Origin: Amycolatopsis eburnea
GTDB taxonomy: Bacteria > Actinomycetota > Actinomycetes > Mycobacteriales > Pseudonocardiaceae
Direction: 5' to 3'
Length of the DNA: 64,000 bases
Assembly (NCBI RefSeq): GCF_003937945.1
Contig: NZ_RSEC01000036.1
Location: 62,001 to 126,000, forward strand
Part shown: one piece after another, positions 8,864-18,011 of the stretch
How positions within the stretch are numbered: the stretch's first letter is position 1
Layout of the letters: each line of letters starts with the position of its first letter
The notes under the pieces: generated by a model
The model's input: only the letters and a program-made list of their open reading frames with translations
Database searches by the model: none
Told to the model about the DNA's origin: nothing
Position numbers and translations under genes: made by a program

Positions 8864-9445
8864 GTGCCGCTCGATCGCCGTCAGATCACCGAAGCCGCGC
8901 TCGCCCTGCTCGACGAAGTCGGCCTCGCCGACCTGAGCACGCGACGGCTCGCCGCCCGGCTCGGGGTCAGCTCGCCGACCCTCTATTGGCACGTCAAGGA
9001 CAAGGCGCAGCTCCTCGACATGCTCGCCGAGGCCATCTGCGAAGACGCCTTCGAGATCGACGAGACGCAAGACTGGCGCGGCCAGCTCGCGCAGGGCTTG
9101 CACCAGTTCCGCACCCTGCTGCTCGAGCACCGCGACGCCGCGACCCTGCTCCGGGACCGCCTGCCGGGGCCGAACCGCCTCGCACACATCGAAACGACGT
9201 GCGGGATCCTGCTCGACGCCGGCTTCACCCCCGAGGACACCGCGGGCATCGCCCGGCTGCTGACCGCGCACGTCCTCGCGTCGGTCGAGACGCCCGCGCG
9301 GCCGGACCCCGAGTTCCAGCACCGGCTCGACGGCTTCCCCGCGGTCAAGGCGCTCGGTCCGGCGTTCGCCCGCACCACCGCCGACGACCTGTTCGCGCTC
9401 GGCACCGAAGTCATCCTCGACGGCCTCGCCGTCCGGCTGAAATGA
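8864..9445 (+). CDS. TetR-class repressor with classical tet HTH
   Basis: A 193-residue TetR/AcrR regulator with the TetR_C-type ligand domain. The opening VPLDRRQITEAALALLDEVG and recognition helix SPTLYWHVKDKAQLL closely resemble classical TetR, which reads the same operator core found at 8818-8834. The GTG at 8864 is chosen because a TAGAGT hexamer ends seven nt upstream, implying a leaderless transcript, and because the resulting N-terminus matches the family; GTG 8855 is an alternative. It presumably represses itself and the divergent membrane protein. Whether a tetracycline is the inducer is unknown. Confidence 0.88.
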   Translation: MPLDRRQITEAALALLDEVGLADLSTRRLAARLGVSSPTLYWHVKDKAQLLDMLAEAICEDAFEIDETQDWRGQLAQGLHQFRTLLLEHRDAATLLRDRLPGPNRLAHIETTCGILLDAGFTPEDTAGIARLLTAHVLASVETPARPDPEFQHRLDGFPAVKALGPAFARTTADDLFALGTEVILDGLAVRLK

Positions 9446-9572
9446 CCACGACCTTCGGCGGTACACCCACCTCGACGCCTGTGACAGGGTAGCTCGAAAT
9501 GTCACGTTCATCGCCCGGACACCGACGTCCGGCACGGTGCTGGGCAACCGAGAAGACTGGGAGCGAACAGCC

Positions 9573-11297
9573 ATGGCCGAACTCACCCGGCGCACCGTCG
9601 CCACCGCGGGCGCCGCCGGTCTCGGGCTCCTGCTCTGCACGCCCACCGCGAACGCCCTCGACCGCGCCCTGCGGCTCACCGGCACCCGCTCGGTCAGCAC
9701 CGCCGGCACCACGCTGGAGCAGGTCGCGACGGCGTCGGGCCCGGGTTACTCGCGGCTGTCCGCGGGCCCGGGCTGGCCGCTGGTCGTCCGCAGCGACCTC
9801 GCCGCGCCGCAGAGCGGGCGCGACGACCGCCGCCGCGCGCTCAGCGCGTTCGTCCAGTTCACCGACCTGCACATCACCGACACCGAAAGCCCCGCGCGGT
9901 TCGAGTACCTGCACCCGTTCATCGGCTCCGCGCACCGGCCGCAGGAGGCGCTCGGCACCGTCGCCACCAGCGCGCTGGTCGAGCGCGTCAACAGCGTGCG
10001 GCAGGGCCCGTTCACCGGGCGGCCGTTCGACCTCATGGTGACCACCGGCGACAACACCGACAACCACGAGCTGATCGAGCTGGACTGGTTCCTCAAGGTC
10101 CTCAACGGCGGCAGCGTCACCCCGGGCTCCGGCAACCCCGACGTCTACGAAGGCGTTCAGAGCTCGGGCAACAAGGAGTACTGGAACCCCTCGATCCCCG
10201 GCGTCGGCGACGACTACTCGGCCAAGGGCTTCCCGCAGCTGCCGGGCCTGCTCGAAGCGGCCATGAAGCCGTTCACCGCGCCGGGTCTCGACGTGCCGTG
10301 GTTCTGCACGTTCGGCAACCACGACGACAGCATCGTCGGCTCGCTGCCGGCCCAGATCCCCGGCATCGACGCCTGGTACACCGGCAAGTACAAGGTCATC
10401 GGCAAGGACGAGACCACCGCGAAGAAGCTGGCCGACGCCATCCGCAAGCCGGGTTCGAGCATCCCGGTCGCGGAACTGTTCGGCGGCTCCGGCACCATCC
10501 GCGAGATCACGCCGGACGCCCGGCGCCGCCCGTTCACCACCGCCGAGTTCGTCCGCGCGCACCTCGACGCGGCCAACACCGGCCCCGGCCCGGCCGGCCA
10601 CGGCTTCACCAGCGCGAACGCCGACGGCAAGAACGTCTACTACACGTTCCGGATCGCCCCGGGCATCACCGGGATCAGCCTCGACACGACCACCGACGCC
10701 GGGTTCGCGGACGGGTCCATCGGGCTGGCGCAGTACAACTGGGTCGAGTCGACACTGAAGCGGAACAGCTCGGCGTACTACGACTTCTTCGGCCGCAAGG
10801 TCACCCACGCCGTCACCGACGAGCTGTTCATCCTGTTCAGCCACCACACCAGCGGCTCGATGGGCAACCTGCTGCCGGACTCGCGCCACCTGCTCGACCC
10901 GCGCCTGGACGGCAACGCGTTCGTCGCGCTGCTCAAGCGGTTCCCGAACGTGCTGGCCTGGGTCAACGGCCACACGCACCGCAACCAGATCACCGCGCAC
11001 GCCGGCGGCACCCCGAAGCAGGGCTTCTGGGAGATCAACACCGCGTCGCACGTCGACTTCCCGCAGCACGCCCGGATCGTCGAGGTCGCGGACAACGCCG
11101 ACGGCACGTTGTCGCTGTTCACGACGTTGATCGAGGCGGAAGCGCCGTACGCGGTGGACTACGGCGCCCGGACCCCGCAAGCGCTTGCGTCGCTGTACCG
11201 CGAGCTGTCCTACAACGACATCCACACCGACCCGGGCCGCGTCGGCGCGAGCGCGGACCACAACACCGAACTGCTGCTGGTGCACCCGCTGTCCTGA
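9573..11297 (+). CDS. Exported metallophosphoesterase (TIGR03767-like)
   Basis: A 574-residue secreted calcineurin-like phosphoesterase. The N-terminus carries a twin-arginine signal (TRRTVATAGAAGLGLLL) with a likely cleavage after TANA. The metal-binding motifs appear in order: FTDLHITD near residue 97, TTGDNTDN, FGNHDD and VNGHTHRN. The long insert between motifs and the overall length fit the actinobacterial family described as TIGR03767 (PPA1498 family). The ATG at 9573 follows GGGAGCG. The natural phosphoester is unknown; a cell-surface phosphate or nucleotide scavenging role is possible. Confidence 0.85.
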   Translation: MAELTRRTVATAGAAGLGLLLCTPTANALDRALRLTGTRSVSTAGTTLEQVATASGPGYSRLSAGPGWPLVVRSDLAAPQSGRDDRRRALSAFVQFTDLHITDTESPARFEYLHPFIGSAHRPQEALGTVATSALVERVNSVRQGPFTGRPFDLMVTTGDNTDNHELIELDWFLKVLNGGSVTPGSGNPDVYEGVQSSGNKEYWNPSIPGVGDDYSAKGFPQLPGLLEAAMKPFTAPGLDVPWFCTFGNHDDSIVGSLPAQIPGIDAWYTGKYKVIGKDETTAKKLADAIRKPGSSIPVAELFGGSGTIREITPDARRRPFTTAEFVRAHLDAANTGPGPAGHGFTSANADGKNVYYTFRIAPGITGISLDTTTDAGFADGSIGLAQYNWVESTLKRNSSAYYDFFGRKVTHAVTDELFILFSHHTSGSMGNLLPDSRHLLDPRLDGNAFVALLKRFPNVLAWVNGHTHRNQITAHAGGTPKQGFWEINTASHVDFPQHARIVEVADNADGTLSLFTTLIEAEAPYAVDYGARTPQALASLYRELSYNDIHTDPGRVGASADHNTELLLVHPLS

Positions 11298-11353
11298 GCG
11301 CGTTACGTCGGAGGTAATCGCCCCGCGGCGGGCTTTCGGGCAAGCTGCGGGGC

Positions 11354-11755
11354 ATGACCGATCCCGAGGGCACGCAGCTCTTCCACCGCTCCATGCCGTT
11401 CTCCGAACGCCTCGGCGTCGAGGTGCTGGAGCACGGGCCCGCGCTCGTCCGCAGCCGGCTGAAGTGGGACGAGAGCCTCTGCACGCTCGGCGGCGCGCTG
11501 CACGGGGGCGCGCTCATGGCGCTGGCCGACTCGACCGGCGCCGTGTGCGCGTTCCTCAACCTGCCCGAGGGCGGCCAGGGCACGACGACCGTCGAGTCGA
11601 AGACGAACTTCCTGCGCGCGGTGCGTTCGGGCTACGCCGTTGCGTCGTCCAGACCACTGCACGCCGGGCGCAAGTTCGTCGTCGTGGAAACCGAGGTCCA
11701 CGACGACGACGGCAAGTTGGTCGCGAAAGTGACACAGACGCAGGCCGTCCTCTAG
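11354..11755 (+). CDS. PaaI-family hotdog thioesterase
   Basis: A 133-residue single hotdog domain expected to hydrolyse an acyl- or aryl-CoA. The conserved segment LGGALHGGALMALADSTGA holds the HGG motif and the active-site acidic residue of the PaaI group, and VESKTNFLRAVRSG forms the typical second block. It has no obvious operon partner; it lies between two exported proteins in the same orientation with gaps of 56 and 71 bp. The substrate is unknown. Confidence 0.88.
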   Translation: MTDPEGTQLFHRSMPFSERLGVEVLEHGPALVRSRLKWDESLCTLGGALHGGALMALADSTGAVCAFLNLPEGGQGTTTVESKTNFLRAVRSGYAVASSRPLHAGRKFVVVETEVHDDDGKLVAKVTQTQAVL

Positions 11756-11826
11756 GTACCTGTTTACATACCTCGCCGGACCGGCGAAAATCCTCGCCTA
11801 CTGGGTGGGTCGATCGAGGAGCCGCG

Positions 11827-13080
11827 ATGCGGGTACGCAGTCTGTTCACACTACTGTCGGTTGTCGTGCTGACAGCCGTAACCGTTCAGGTCGCCGAGGC
11901 GGGGCCGCGCGACGACGAAGCCGTCGACTACCACGAGTGGACCGGCGGCCGCTTCCACGAGGGCGACTTCGCCGGGCTCGCGCTGACCCGGGACGGCCTG
12001 CGCATCACGCACCCGGTCGGCACCGTGCAGCACACCGAGCCGGAGCTCGGCACGACGCGAACGTACGAGTACAGCCAGTGGACGTCCCCGGCGTACCGGC
12101 AGGGCTTCGGCGCGACGCAGCTGGTCGCGTCCTGGAACGCGAAGACGCCGGCCAAGACGTGGCTGCAGGTCGAGGCGCAGGGCCGGACGTCGGCCGGTGC
12201 CGAAACCGGCTGGTACGTGATGGGCCGCTGGGCCAGCGGGGACGGCGACATCCTCCGCACCAGCGTCGACGGGCAGGACGACGCGAACGCGCTGGTCGAC
12301 GTCGACACGCTGGTCACGAAGGCCGGGGTGACGCTGAAGTCGTACCAGCTGCGGATCAGCCTCTACCGCGAAGCCGGCTCGGACGCGACGCCGTCGGTGT
12401 CGCTGCTGGGCGCGATGACGTCCGCGGTGCCGGACCGCTTCGAGGTGCAGCCGACCAAGCCGGGGCGCGCCACCGGGATCGAGCTGAAGGTGCCCGCGTA
12501 CGCGCAGAACCTCCACAAGGGACAGTTCCCGCAGTACGGCGGGGGCGGCGAGGCCTGGTGCAGCCCGACGTCGACCGAGATGGTGGCCGAGTACTGGGGC
12601 AAGAAGCCGTCCGCCGAAGAGATGGCGTGGATCCCGGCGGACTACGTCGACCCGCAGGTGGCGTTCGCGGCGCGCTACACCTACGACCACGCCTACGACG
12701 GCACCGGGAACTGGCCGTTCAACACGGCCTACGCGGCGTCGCGCGGGTTGAAGGGGCACATCACGCGGCTGCACTCGCTCAACGAGCTGGAGAACTACAT
12801 CGCCCGCGGCATCCCGGTGATCACGTCGCAGTCGTTCCTGGCCTCGGAGCTGGACGGAGCCGGCTACGGGACCGCCGGGCACATCATGGTCGTCGTCGGG
12901 TTCACGAAGGACGGCGACGTGATCGCCAACGACCCCGCGGCCAGCAGCAACGACCGCGTCCGGAACGTCTACAAGCGCGACCAGTTCGAGAAGATCTGGC
13001 AGCGGACCAAGCGCTACCGCGCGGACGGCTCGGTGGCGGGCGGCCCCGGCGGCATCGCGTACATCATCACCCCGGCCTGA
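11827..13080 (+). CDS. Secreted C39-like cysteine peptidase
   Basis: A 417-residue exported protein. Residues 1-25 form a signal peptide (hydrophobic LFTLLSVVVLTAVTV, cleavage probably after AEAG). Residues 40-215 look like a beta-rich accessory domain. The C-terminal half has the Peptidase_C39_2 pattern: EAWCSPTST with the nucleophile C245, GTAGHIMVVVGF with H352, and ANDPA with N368/D369. There is no ABC transporter domain, so this is a stand-alone secreted protease or transglutaminase-like enzyme rather than a bacteriocin processor. The ATG at 11827 follows GAGGAG. A family B hairpin follows the stop. Confidence 0.87.
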   Translation: MRVRSLFTLLSVVVLTAVTVQVAEAGPRDDEAVDYHEWTGGRFHEGDFAGLALTRDGLRITHPVGTVQHTEPELGTTRTYEYSQWTSPAYRQGFGATQLVASWNAKTPAKTWLQVEAQGRTSAGAETGWYVMGRWASGDGDILRTSVDGQDDANALVDVDTLVTKAGVTLKSYQLRISLYREAGSDATPSVSLLGAMTSAVPDRFEVQPTKPGRATGIELKVPAYAQNLHKGQFPQYGGGGEAWCSPTSTEMVAEYWGKKPSAEEMAWIPADYVDPQVAFAARYTYDHAYDGTGNWPFNTAYAASRGLKGHITRLHSLNELENYIARGIPVITSQSFLASELDGAGYGTAGHIMVVVGFTKDGDVIANDPAASSNDRVRNVYKRDQFEKIWQRTKRYRADGSVAGGPGGIAYIITPA

Positions 13081-13082
13081 AT

Positions 13083-13133
13083 CCGTGAAGGCCTCCTTAC
13101 CGGGCAAAAAAGCCGGTAAGGAGGCCTTCACGG
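13083..13133. repeat. Family B palindromic repeat / bidirectional terminator
   Basis: Arms 13083-13103 and 13113-13133 are perfect 21-nt reverse complements with a 9-nt A-rich loop. The arms are identical to those at 46884-46938 and 56532-56582 over 21 nt. It lies between convergent stops, three nt after one and seven before the other. Confidence 0.88.
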
Positions 13134-13139
13134 CTTTTG

Positions 13140-13589
13140 TCACCAGGTCTTGCCGGCCTGCTCCCGGATCGCGCGGTTGATCCGGTTGAAGAAGCCGGTC
13201 AGGGCGATGTTCAGGACGATCGCCGACAGCTGCTTGTCGTCGAAGTGCTCGGCGGCCGCCGCCCAGATCTCGTCGGTGACGCCGGGCTGGCCGTCCTGGA
13301 TCCGCGTCGCGGCCTCGGTCAGGGCGAGCGCCGCCCGCTCCGGCTCGGTGAAGAACGGCGTCTCGCGCCAGGTGACGACGTTGTGCAGCCGGTCGTCGGT
13401 CTCCCCCTGCCGCTTCGCCGACGCGACCCCCGCGTAGACGCACGGGCTGCAGCCGTTGATCTGGCTGGCCCGCAGGTGGACCAGCTCCAGCAGCAGCGGG
13501 TCGACGCCCGCGCCGTGCACCGCCTTGAACAGCTGCTGGACCGCGCCGACCACCTCGGGGCTGCTCTCGCTCGTCAGCCGTGGTTCCAT
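13140..13589 (-). CDS. Carboxymuconolactone decarboxylase-family (AhpD-like) protein
   Basis: A 149-residue all-helical protein with the AhpD-like redox motif NGCSPCVYAG (CxxC) near residues 47-56, followed by a glutamate- and histidine-containing core. Such proteins act as alkylhydroperoxidases or thiol-dependent antioxidants. The start chosen is the ATG at 13589, which has GGAGGAAAAG immediately before it; the ATG 12 nt upstream lacks a Shine-Dalgarno. It diverges from an ECF41 sigma factor. Carboxymuconolactone decarboxylase genes beside ECF41 are a recognised pairing, so it is the likely target. Confidence 0.9.
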   Translation of the reverse strand: MEPRLTSESSPEVVGAVQQLFKAVHGAGVDPLLLELVHLRASQINGCSPCVYAGVASAKRQGETDDRLHNVVTWRETPFFTEPERAALALTEAATRIQDGQPGVTDEIWAAAAEHFDDKQLSAIVLNIALTGFFNRINRAIREQAGKTW

Positions 13590-13666
13590 CTTTTCCTCCA
13601 TCGGTTACCTGTGCCCCTCCGGGCTCGTCACCACCACGACGGAGCGGAACCGAGGAAGGTAACGAC

Positions 13667-14503
13667 ATGCCCGACACGCTGGCCGAAGCGTTCGAAGCCC
13701 GGCGCGACCGCCTGCGCGCGGTGGCCCACCGCCTGCTCGGCTCGCACGCCGACGCCGAGGACGTGGTCCAGGAGGCCTGGCTGCGGCTGTCCCGCCAGGA
13801 CGCGGCGGCCATCGACAACCTCGACGGCTGGCTGACCACGGTCGTCGGCCGGATCAGCCTGGACGTCCTGCGCTCGCGCAAGTCGCGCCCCGAATCGCCC
13901 TACGACGAGATCGTGGTCGCGGTCGACGACGGCAGCGAGGACGTCGCCCGCGCGGACTCGGTGGGCCTGGCGCTGCTCGTGGTCCTCGAGTCGCTGGGTC
14001 CGGCCGAGCGGCTGGCGTTCGTGCTGCACGACCTGTTCGCGGTCCCGTTCGAGGAGATCGGCCGGATACTGGGCAAGTCCGCGGGCGCGACGAAGATGCT
14101 GGCCAGCCGCGCCCGCCGCAAGGTCCGGGCCGCGGACGCACCCCCGGCCGGACGCGCTTCGCAGCGCGAGGTCGTGACGGCGTTCCTGCGCGCGGCCCGC
14201 GACGGCGATTTCGAGGGCCTGCTGCGGGTGCTCGACCCGGACGTCCAGCTGACGGTGGACACCCCGGGCGGCGTGGTGGTGGTCCTGGGCGCGACGAAGG
14301 TGGCAGCAGGCGCCCAGTTCGGCGCGGCGTCCGACGGCAGCACGGTGCTGGTCGGCGGCCTGCCGGGCGTGGTGGCCTGGCGGCCGGACGGGTCGCCGTT
14401 GTCGGTGGTGGCGTTCGTGGTGGCGGACGGCCGGGTCGCGCGCATCGCCGCGGTGGCCGATCCGGTGCGGCTGGCGTCCATGGACCTGCCGAAGCCGCAG
14501 TGA
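13667..14503 (+). CDS. sigJ: ECF41-group RNA polymerase sigma factor (SigJ-like)
   Basis: A 278-residue extracytoplasmic-function sigma factor. Sigma region 2 (residues 5-72, HRLLGSHADAEDVVQEAWLRL) and region 4 (about 105-160, LGPAERLAFVLHDLFAVPFEEIGRILG) are followed by a SnoaL-like domain (about 170-275). That C-terminal extension replaces an anti-sigma factor and modulates activity in ECF41 proteins. The ATG at 13667 follows GAGGAAGG. The divergent AhpD-like gene is the expected target. No clear ECF41-type promoter was found in the 77-bp gap by eye. Confidence 0.9.
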   Translation: MPDTLAEAFEARRDRLRAVAHRLLGSHADAEDVVQEAWLRLSRQDAAAIDNLDGWLTTVVGRISLDVLRSRKSRPESPYDEIVVAVDDGSEDVARADSVGLALLVVLESLGPAERLAFVLHDLFAVPFEEIGRILGKSAGATKMLASRARRKVRAADAPPAGRASQREVVTAFLRAARDGDFEGLLRVLDPDVQLTVDTPGGVVVVLGATKVAAGAQFGAASDGSTVLVGGLPGVVAWRPDGSPLSVVAFVVADGRVARIAAVADPVRLASMDLPKPQ

Positions 14504-14632
14504 ACCGCAGTTGCGGAGGGCGCAACCCGTTGCGTATTCACCACCGAACCTCACTCATGCGGATGTCGCCATCTCCGCATGATCCGTGATTAGCTGCGGG
14601 CAGGACCAGCAGGAGCCGGAAGGTGGATTCGC

Positions 14633-15730
14633 ATGCCGTACGAGGTGCAGGGGGTCGTTTCGCGGGCGAAGGGCGAGCCCGTCTCGCTCGAAACCGTCGT
14701 CGTGCCCGACCCCGGGCCCGGCGAAGCCGTCGTGAATGTGCAGGCCTGCGGGGTCTGCCACACCGATCTGCACTACCGCGAAGGCGGGATCAACGACGAG
14801 TTCCCGTTCCTGCTCGGCCACGAAGCCGCCGGTGTCGTGGAAGCCGTGGGCGAAGGGGTCACCGATCTCGAACCCGGTGACTACGTCATCCTCAACTGGC
14901 GCGCGGTCTGCGGCACCTGCCGGGCCTGCAAGCGCGGCAAGCCGTGGTACTGCTTTTCCACCTTCAACGCCGCCCAGCCGATGACGCTCGCCGACGGCAC
15001 CAAGCTGTCGCCCGCGCTCGGGGTCGGGGCGTTCCTCGAGAAGACGCTCGTCCACAGCGGACAGTGCACGAAGGTGAACCGGGAAGCCGAACCCGCCGTC
15101 GCCGGGCTGCTCGGCTGCGGGGTCATGGCCGGGCTCGGCGCCGCCATCAACACCGGGGCCGTCACGCGCGGCGACTCGGTCGCCGTCATCGGCTGCGGCG
15201 GGGTCGGCGACGCCGCCATCGCGGGCGCGAAGCTGGCGGGCGCGACCACGATCGTCGCGATCGACACGGACGACCGGAAGCTGGCGTGGGCCAAGGACTT
15301 CGGCGCGACGCACACCCTCAACAGCCGGGGCCTCTCCGAAGAGCAGGTCGTCGAGGCCATGCAGGACGCGACGAACTCCTTCGGCCCCGACGTCGTCATC
15401 GACGCGGTCGGCCGCCCGGAGACCTGGCGCCAGGCGTTCTACGGGCGCGACCTGGCCGGCACCGTCGTCCTCGTCGGCGTGCCGACGCCGGACATGCGGC
15501 TGAACGACCTGCCGCTGATCGACTTCTTCTCGCGCGGCGGCTCGCTGAAGTCGTCCTGGTACGGCGACTGCCTGCCGAGCCGGGACTTCCCGATGCTCGT
15601 CGACCTCTACCTGCAGGGCCGGCTGCCGCTGGACAAGTTCGTCACCGAGCGGATCGGCGTCGACGGCGTGGAGCAGGCCTTCGAGCGCATGCACCACGGC
15701 GACGTCCTGCGCAGCGTGGTGACGTTCTGA
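14633..15730 (+). CDS. mscR: S-(hydroxymethyl)mycothiol dehydrogenase (formaldehyde detoxification)
   Basis: Oxidises the formaldehyde-mycothiol adduct with NAD+, and may reduce S-nitrosomycothiol. At 365 residues it matches the class III zinc alcohol dehydrogenase layout. The catalytic zinc site shows C39 in [10 protein letters not shown] and H63-E64 in LGHEAAG; the structural zinc site has C93, C96, C99 and C107. The Rossmann motif GCGGVGDAA is near residue 173, and [16 protein letters not shown] and SLKSSWYGD are typical of MscR. Mycothiol dependence is inferred from family membership and supports an actinobacterial host. The next gene is directly coupled. Confidence 0.93.
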   Translation: MPYEVQGVVSRAKGEPVSLETVVVPDPGPGEAVVNVQACGVCHTDLHYREGGINDEFPFLLGHEAAGVVEAVGEGVTDLEPGDYVILNWRAVCGTCRACKRGKPWYCFSTFNAAQPMTLADGTKLSPALGVGAFLEKTLVHSGQCTKVNREAEPAVAGLLGCGVMAGLGAAINTGAVTRGDSVAVIGCGGVGDAAIAGAKLAGATTIVAIDTDDRKLAWAKDFGATHTLNSRGLSEEQVVEAMQDATNSFGPDVVIDAVGRPETWRQAFYGRDLAGTVVLVGVPTPDMRLNDLPLIDFFSRGGSLKSSWYGDCLPSRDFPMLVDLYLQGRLPLDKFVTERIGVDGVEQAFERMHHGDVLRSVVTF

Positions 15731-16359
15731 GCCTCTTCACCGACGAGGACTACCCGGCCGACCCCTACCCGGGGACCCGGCCGGGCTTCTCCTTCGTCCA
15801 CACCGAAGGCGCCGGCCACCCGCTGACGACCGCGCCGGCCGGCTGGCGGGACCGGCAAGCCGTGCTCGCGTACGGCTCCAACGCGAACCCGTCGAAGATC
15901 AGCTGGATGCGCGCCGAGCTCGGGCTCGAGGGCCCGGTCGTCGTGGCGCACGCGCGCTGCGACGGCCTCGCCGCGGTCTGGGCGGCCGGCCTGCGGTTCC
16001 GCGACGGCCAGCGCCCGGCGACGCTCACCGCGCTGCCGGGCGTCGAGGAGCACGCCGTCTGGTTCGTGACGCCGGAGCAGCTCGCGGTGCTGGACGTCTG
16101 CGAGGGCCGCGGCAACCGCTACCACCTGGTGCGGCTGACCGACCCGGACATCACGCTCGAAGACGGCAGCCGGGTGACCGACGTGCTCGCCTACATCGGC
16201 GCGGTGCCGATCCGGTACCCGCTGCTGGTCGACGGCAAGCCCGTGCGCACGGCCGACGTCCCGCAGGCGCAGGCCGTCGAGCTGCAAGGCGAGCCGGCCG
16301 ACGGCCCGGGCGTCGCGTGCGAGGTCGTCGAGCCGCCGGACGGGCGCACCTTCCCCTAG
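15727..16359 (+). CDS. Gamma-glutamylcyclotransferase-fold protein, unusual start
   Basis: A protein of up to 210 residues with [15 protein letters not shown], the YGSN loop of gamma-glutamylcyclotransferase-like folds, and a later [20 protein letters not shown] block. Its substrate is unknown; a glutamyl-thiol link to mycothiol metabolism is only a guess from position. The reading frame upstream of YGSN looks like real protein ([13 protein letters not shown]), yet no ATG, GTG or TTG exists there. The best start is a CTG at 15727 overlapping the mscR stop (CTGA). GTG 15862, just before the YGSN motif, is the alternative. The stop overlaps the convergent flavoprotein gene by 4 nt. Confidence 0.7.
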   Translation: MSLFTDEDYPADPYPGTRPGFSFVHTEGAGHPLTTAPAGWRDRQAVLAYGSNANPSKISWMRAELGLEGPVVVAHARCDGLAAVWAAGLRFRDGQRPATLTALPGVEEHAVWFVTPEQLAVLDVCEGRGNRYHLVRLTDPDITLEDGSRVTDVLAYIGAVPIRYPLLVDGKPVRTADVPQAQAVELQGEPADGPGVACEVVEPPDGRTFP

Positions 16360-17975
16360 ACCAGCTTGCCGGGGTTGAGGATCCCGGTCGGGTCCACCGC
16401 GGACTTGGCCGCCCGCAGCACTTCCACGCCCAGCGAACCGATTTCCGCGCTCAGGTAGGGCGCGTGGTCGATACCGACGGCGTGGTGGTGCGAAATCGTG
16501 CCGAGCCCGGTGATCGCCTCGCACGCCGCCGCTTTCGCGCGCTGCCACTGGCCGACCGGGTCGACCCGGTCGCGGGCGGTCAGCACCGTGAAGTACAGCG
16601 ACGCGCCGGTTTCGTACGCGTGCGAAACGTGGCACATCACGATCGCGCGGCCGAGCGACGCCGTCAGCGCCGCGCGGACGTCGTCACGCAGCTCGTCCAC
16701 ATTGGACCAGTAGGCCGCGGTCTCCAGCGTCTCGACGCAGATCCCCCGGTCCAGCAAGGCGTCCCGCTGGCGAGGCCCGGCGAACCGGCCGTGCCGCCAG
16801 GACTCGCCGAGCGCCTTGCCGACGCGCACCGCGCCCGCGGCCTTCAGCCGGCGGACCGTCTCGCGGCGGCGCAGCGCGACGTCGTGCGCGCTGCCTTCCC
16901 AGCCGACGATGAGGAAGCACGGCCGCCGCACCCCGCGCGCGGCGAGGTAGCGGCGCAGCGCCGCCGTCTTGAGGCCCGCGTTCAGCGCCAGCGAGACCTC
17001 GGTTTCGTCCACATCGGACAGCCGGGTGACGTCGGCGAGCGCGTGGTGCTGCGCGAGGTCGCGGACCGCTTCGGCGCCCGCCGCCCAGCCGGGCAGCGCG
17101 TAGCCCTCGTAGCGCTTCACCGCCGGCGTGGGGCGGACGCGCAGCGCGACCTCGGTGATCACACCCAGCGTCCCCTCGCTGCCGACCGCGAGCTGGCGCA
17201 GGTCGGGTCCGGCGGCGGACGCCGGCGCCACGCCGAGCTTCCACTCGCCGCGCGGGGTCGCCAGCCGCACGCCGGCGACCATGTCCTCGAACCGCCCGTA
17301 GCCCGACGACGCCTGGCCGGCCGAGCGCGTCGCCGCGAAGCCGCCGATCGTCGCCCGCTCCCACGACTGCGGGATGTGCCCGAGCGTGAGGCCGTGCTCA
17401 CCGAGGAGGCGCTCGGCCTCGGGCCCGCGGACGCCGGCCTGCAGCACGGCGATGCGCGACTCGGCGTCGACCGAGACCAGCGCGTCGAGCCGGACGAGGT
17501 CGAGCGCGATCACCGACGCCTTGTCGCCGCGCAGCGCCGCGACACCGCCGACCACCGACGTGCCGCCGCCGAAGGGGACGACCCCGATGTCGTGCCGCAC
17601 GCAGACGTCGAGCACCGCCTGGACCTCGTCCGGGCCGGCGGGGAGCACGACGGCGTCGGGCACCGGGAACTCCACCGACGGCGACCGGCGGCGCAGCAGG
17701 TCGAGGTAGGACAGCCCGGTCGCCCTCGCCAGCCGCGCCGCGTCGTCCACCAGCACGTTCTCCGCGCCGACCACTTCCGACAACGCGGCGGCAGCAGACT
17801 CGTCCAGTTTCCGTGACGGTATTTCCACCGGCAATTCGCTCGCCGGGGCAGCACCGGGGGCCACCTGGCCGATACGCTGTTCAAGCCACTTGGCCGCCCG
17901 CGCGGGCAGCTGGGCGGCGTCGGCGGCTTCCGCGGTCCAGGACCGGCGGAGACGGTGGTCAATGAGCGCGTTCAC
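16356..17975 (-). CDS. FAD-dependent oxidase/synthase, alkyl-DHAP synthase-like flavoprotein
   Basis: A 539-residue FAD_binding_4 protein with a C-terminal cap domain of the vanillyl-alcohol-oxidase/AGPS superfamily. The flavin-binding segment VVPFGGGTSVVGGV and the block GHIPQSWERATIGGFAATRSAG correspond to the AGPS FAD site, and YFTVLTAR and HHHAVGIDHAP near the C-terminus match its active-site histidines. The closest recognisable analogue is mycobacterial Rv2251, which lies beside a TetR gene and glpD1 exactly as here. A role in glycerolipid or ether-lipid redox chemistry is inferred. The GTG start lies only 16 bp from the divergent regulator. Confidence 0.85.
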   Translation of the reverse strand: MNALIDHRLRRSWTAEAADAAQLPARAAKWLEQRIGQVAPGAAPASELPVEIPSRKLDESAAAALSEVVGAENVLVDDAARLARATGLSYLDLLRRRSPSVEFPVPDAVVLPAGPDEVQAVLDVCVRHDIGVVPFGGGTSVVGGVAALRGDKASVIALDLVRLDALVSVDAESRIAVLQAGVRGPEAERLLGEHGLTLGHIPQSWERATIGGFAATRSAGQASSGYGRFEDMVAGVRLATPRGEWKLGVAPASAAGPDLRQLAVGSEGTLGVITEVALRVRPTPAVKRYEGYALPGWAAGAEAVRDLAQHHALADVTRLSDVDETEVSLALNAGLKTAALRRYLAARGVRRPCFLIVGWEGSAHDVALRRRETVRRLKAAGAVRVGKALGESWRHGRFAGPRQRDALLDRGICVETLETAAYWSNVDELRDDVRAALTASLGRAIVMCHVSHAYETGASLYFTVLTARDRVDPVGQWQRAKAAACEAITGLGTISHHHAVGIDHAPYLSAEIGSLGVEVLRAAKSAVDPTGILNPGKLV

Positions 17976-17978
17976 GAC

Positions 17979-18011
17979 TACAGTGTGACATATGGACGTG
18001 AAACGTCACAC
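17979..18011. promoter_or_regulatory. Leaderless promoter and palindromic operator between flavoprotein and TetR
   Basis: TACAGT (17979-17984) is a -10-like hexamer seven nt before the TetR ATG. GTGTGAC (17983-17989) and GTCACAC (18005-18011) form an inverted repeat with centres 22 bp apart, overlapping the -10 and the first codons. Autoregulation by the encoded TetR is likely. Confidence 0.6.

Noticed and set aside
11827..13080. Bacteriocin export/processing system suggested by the C39 domain
   Set aside because: The protein is secreted through a signal peptide and has no ABC transporter domain; no bacteriocin precursor or transporter adjoins it.
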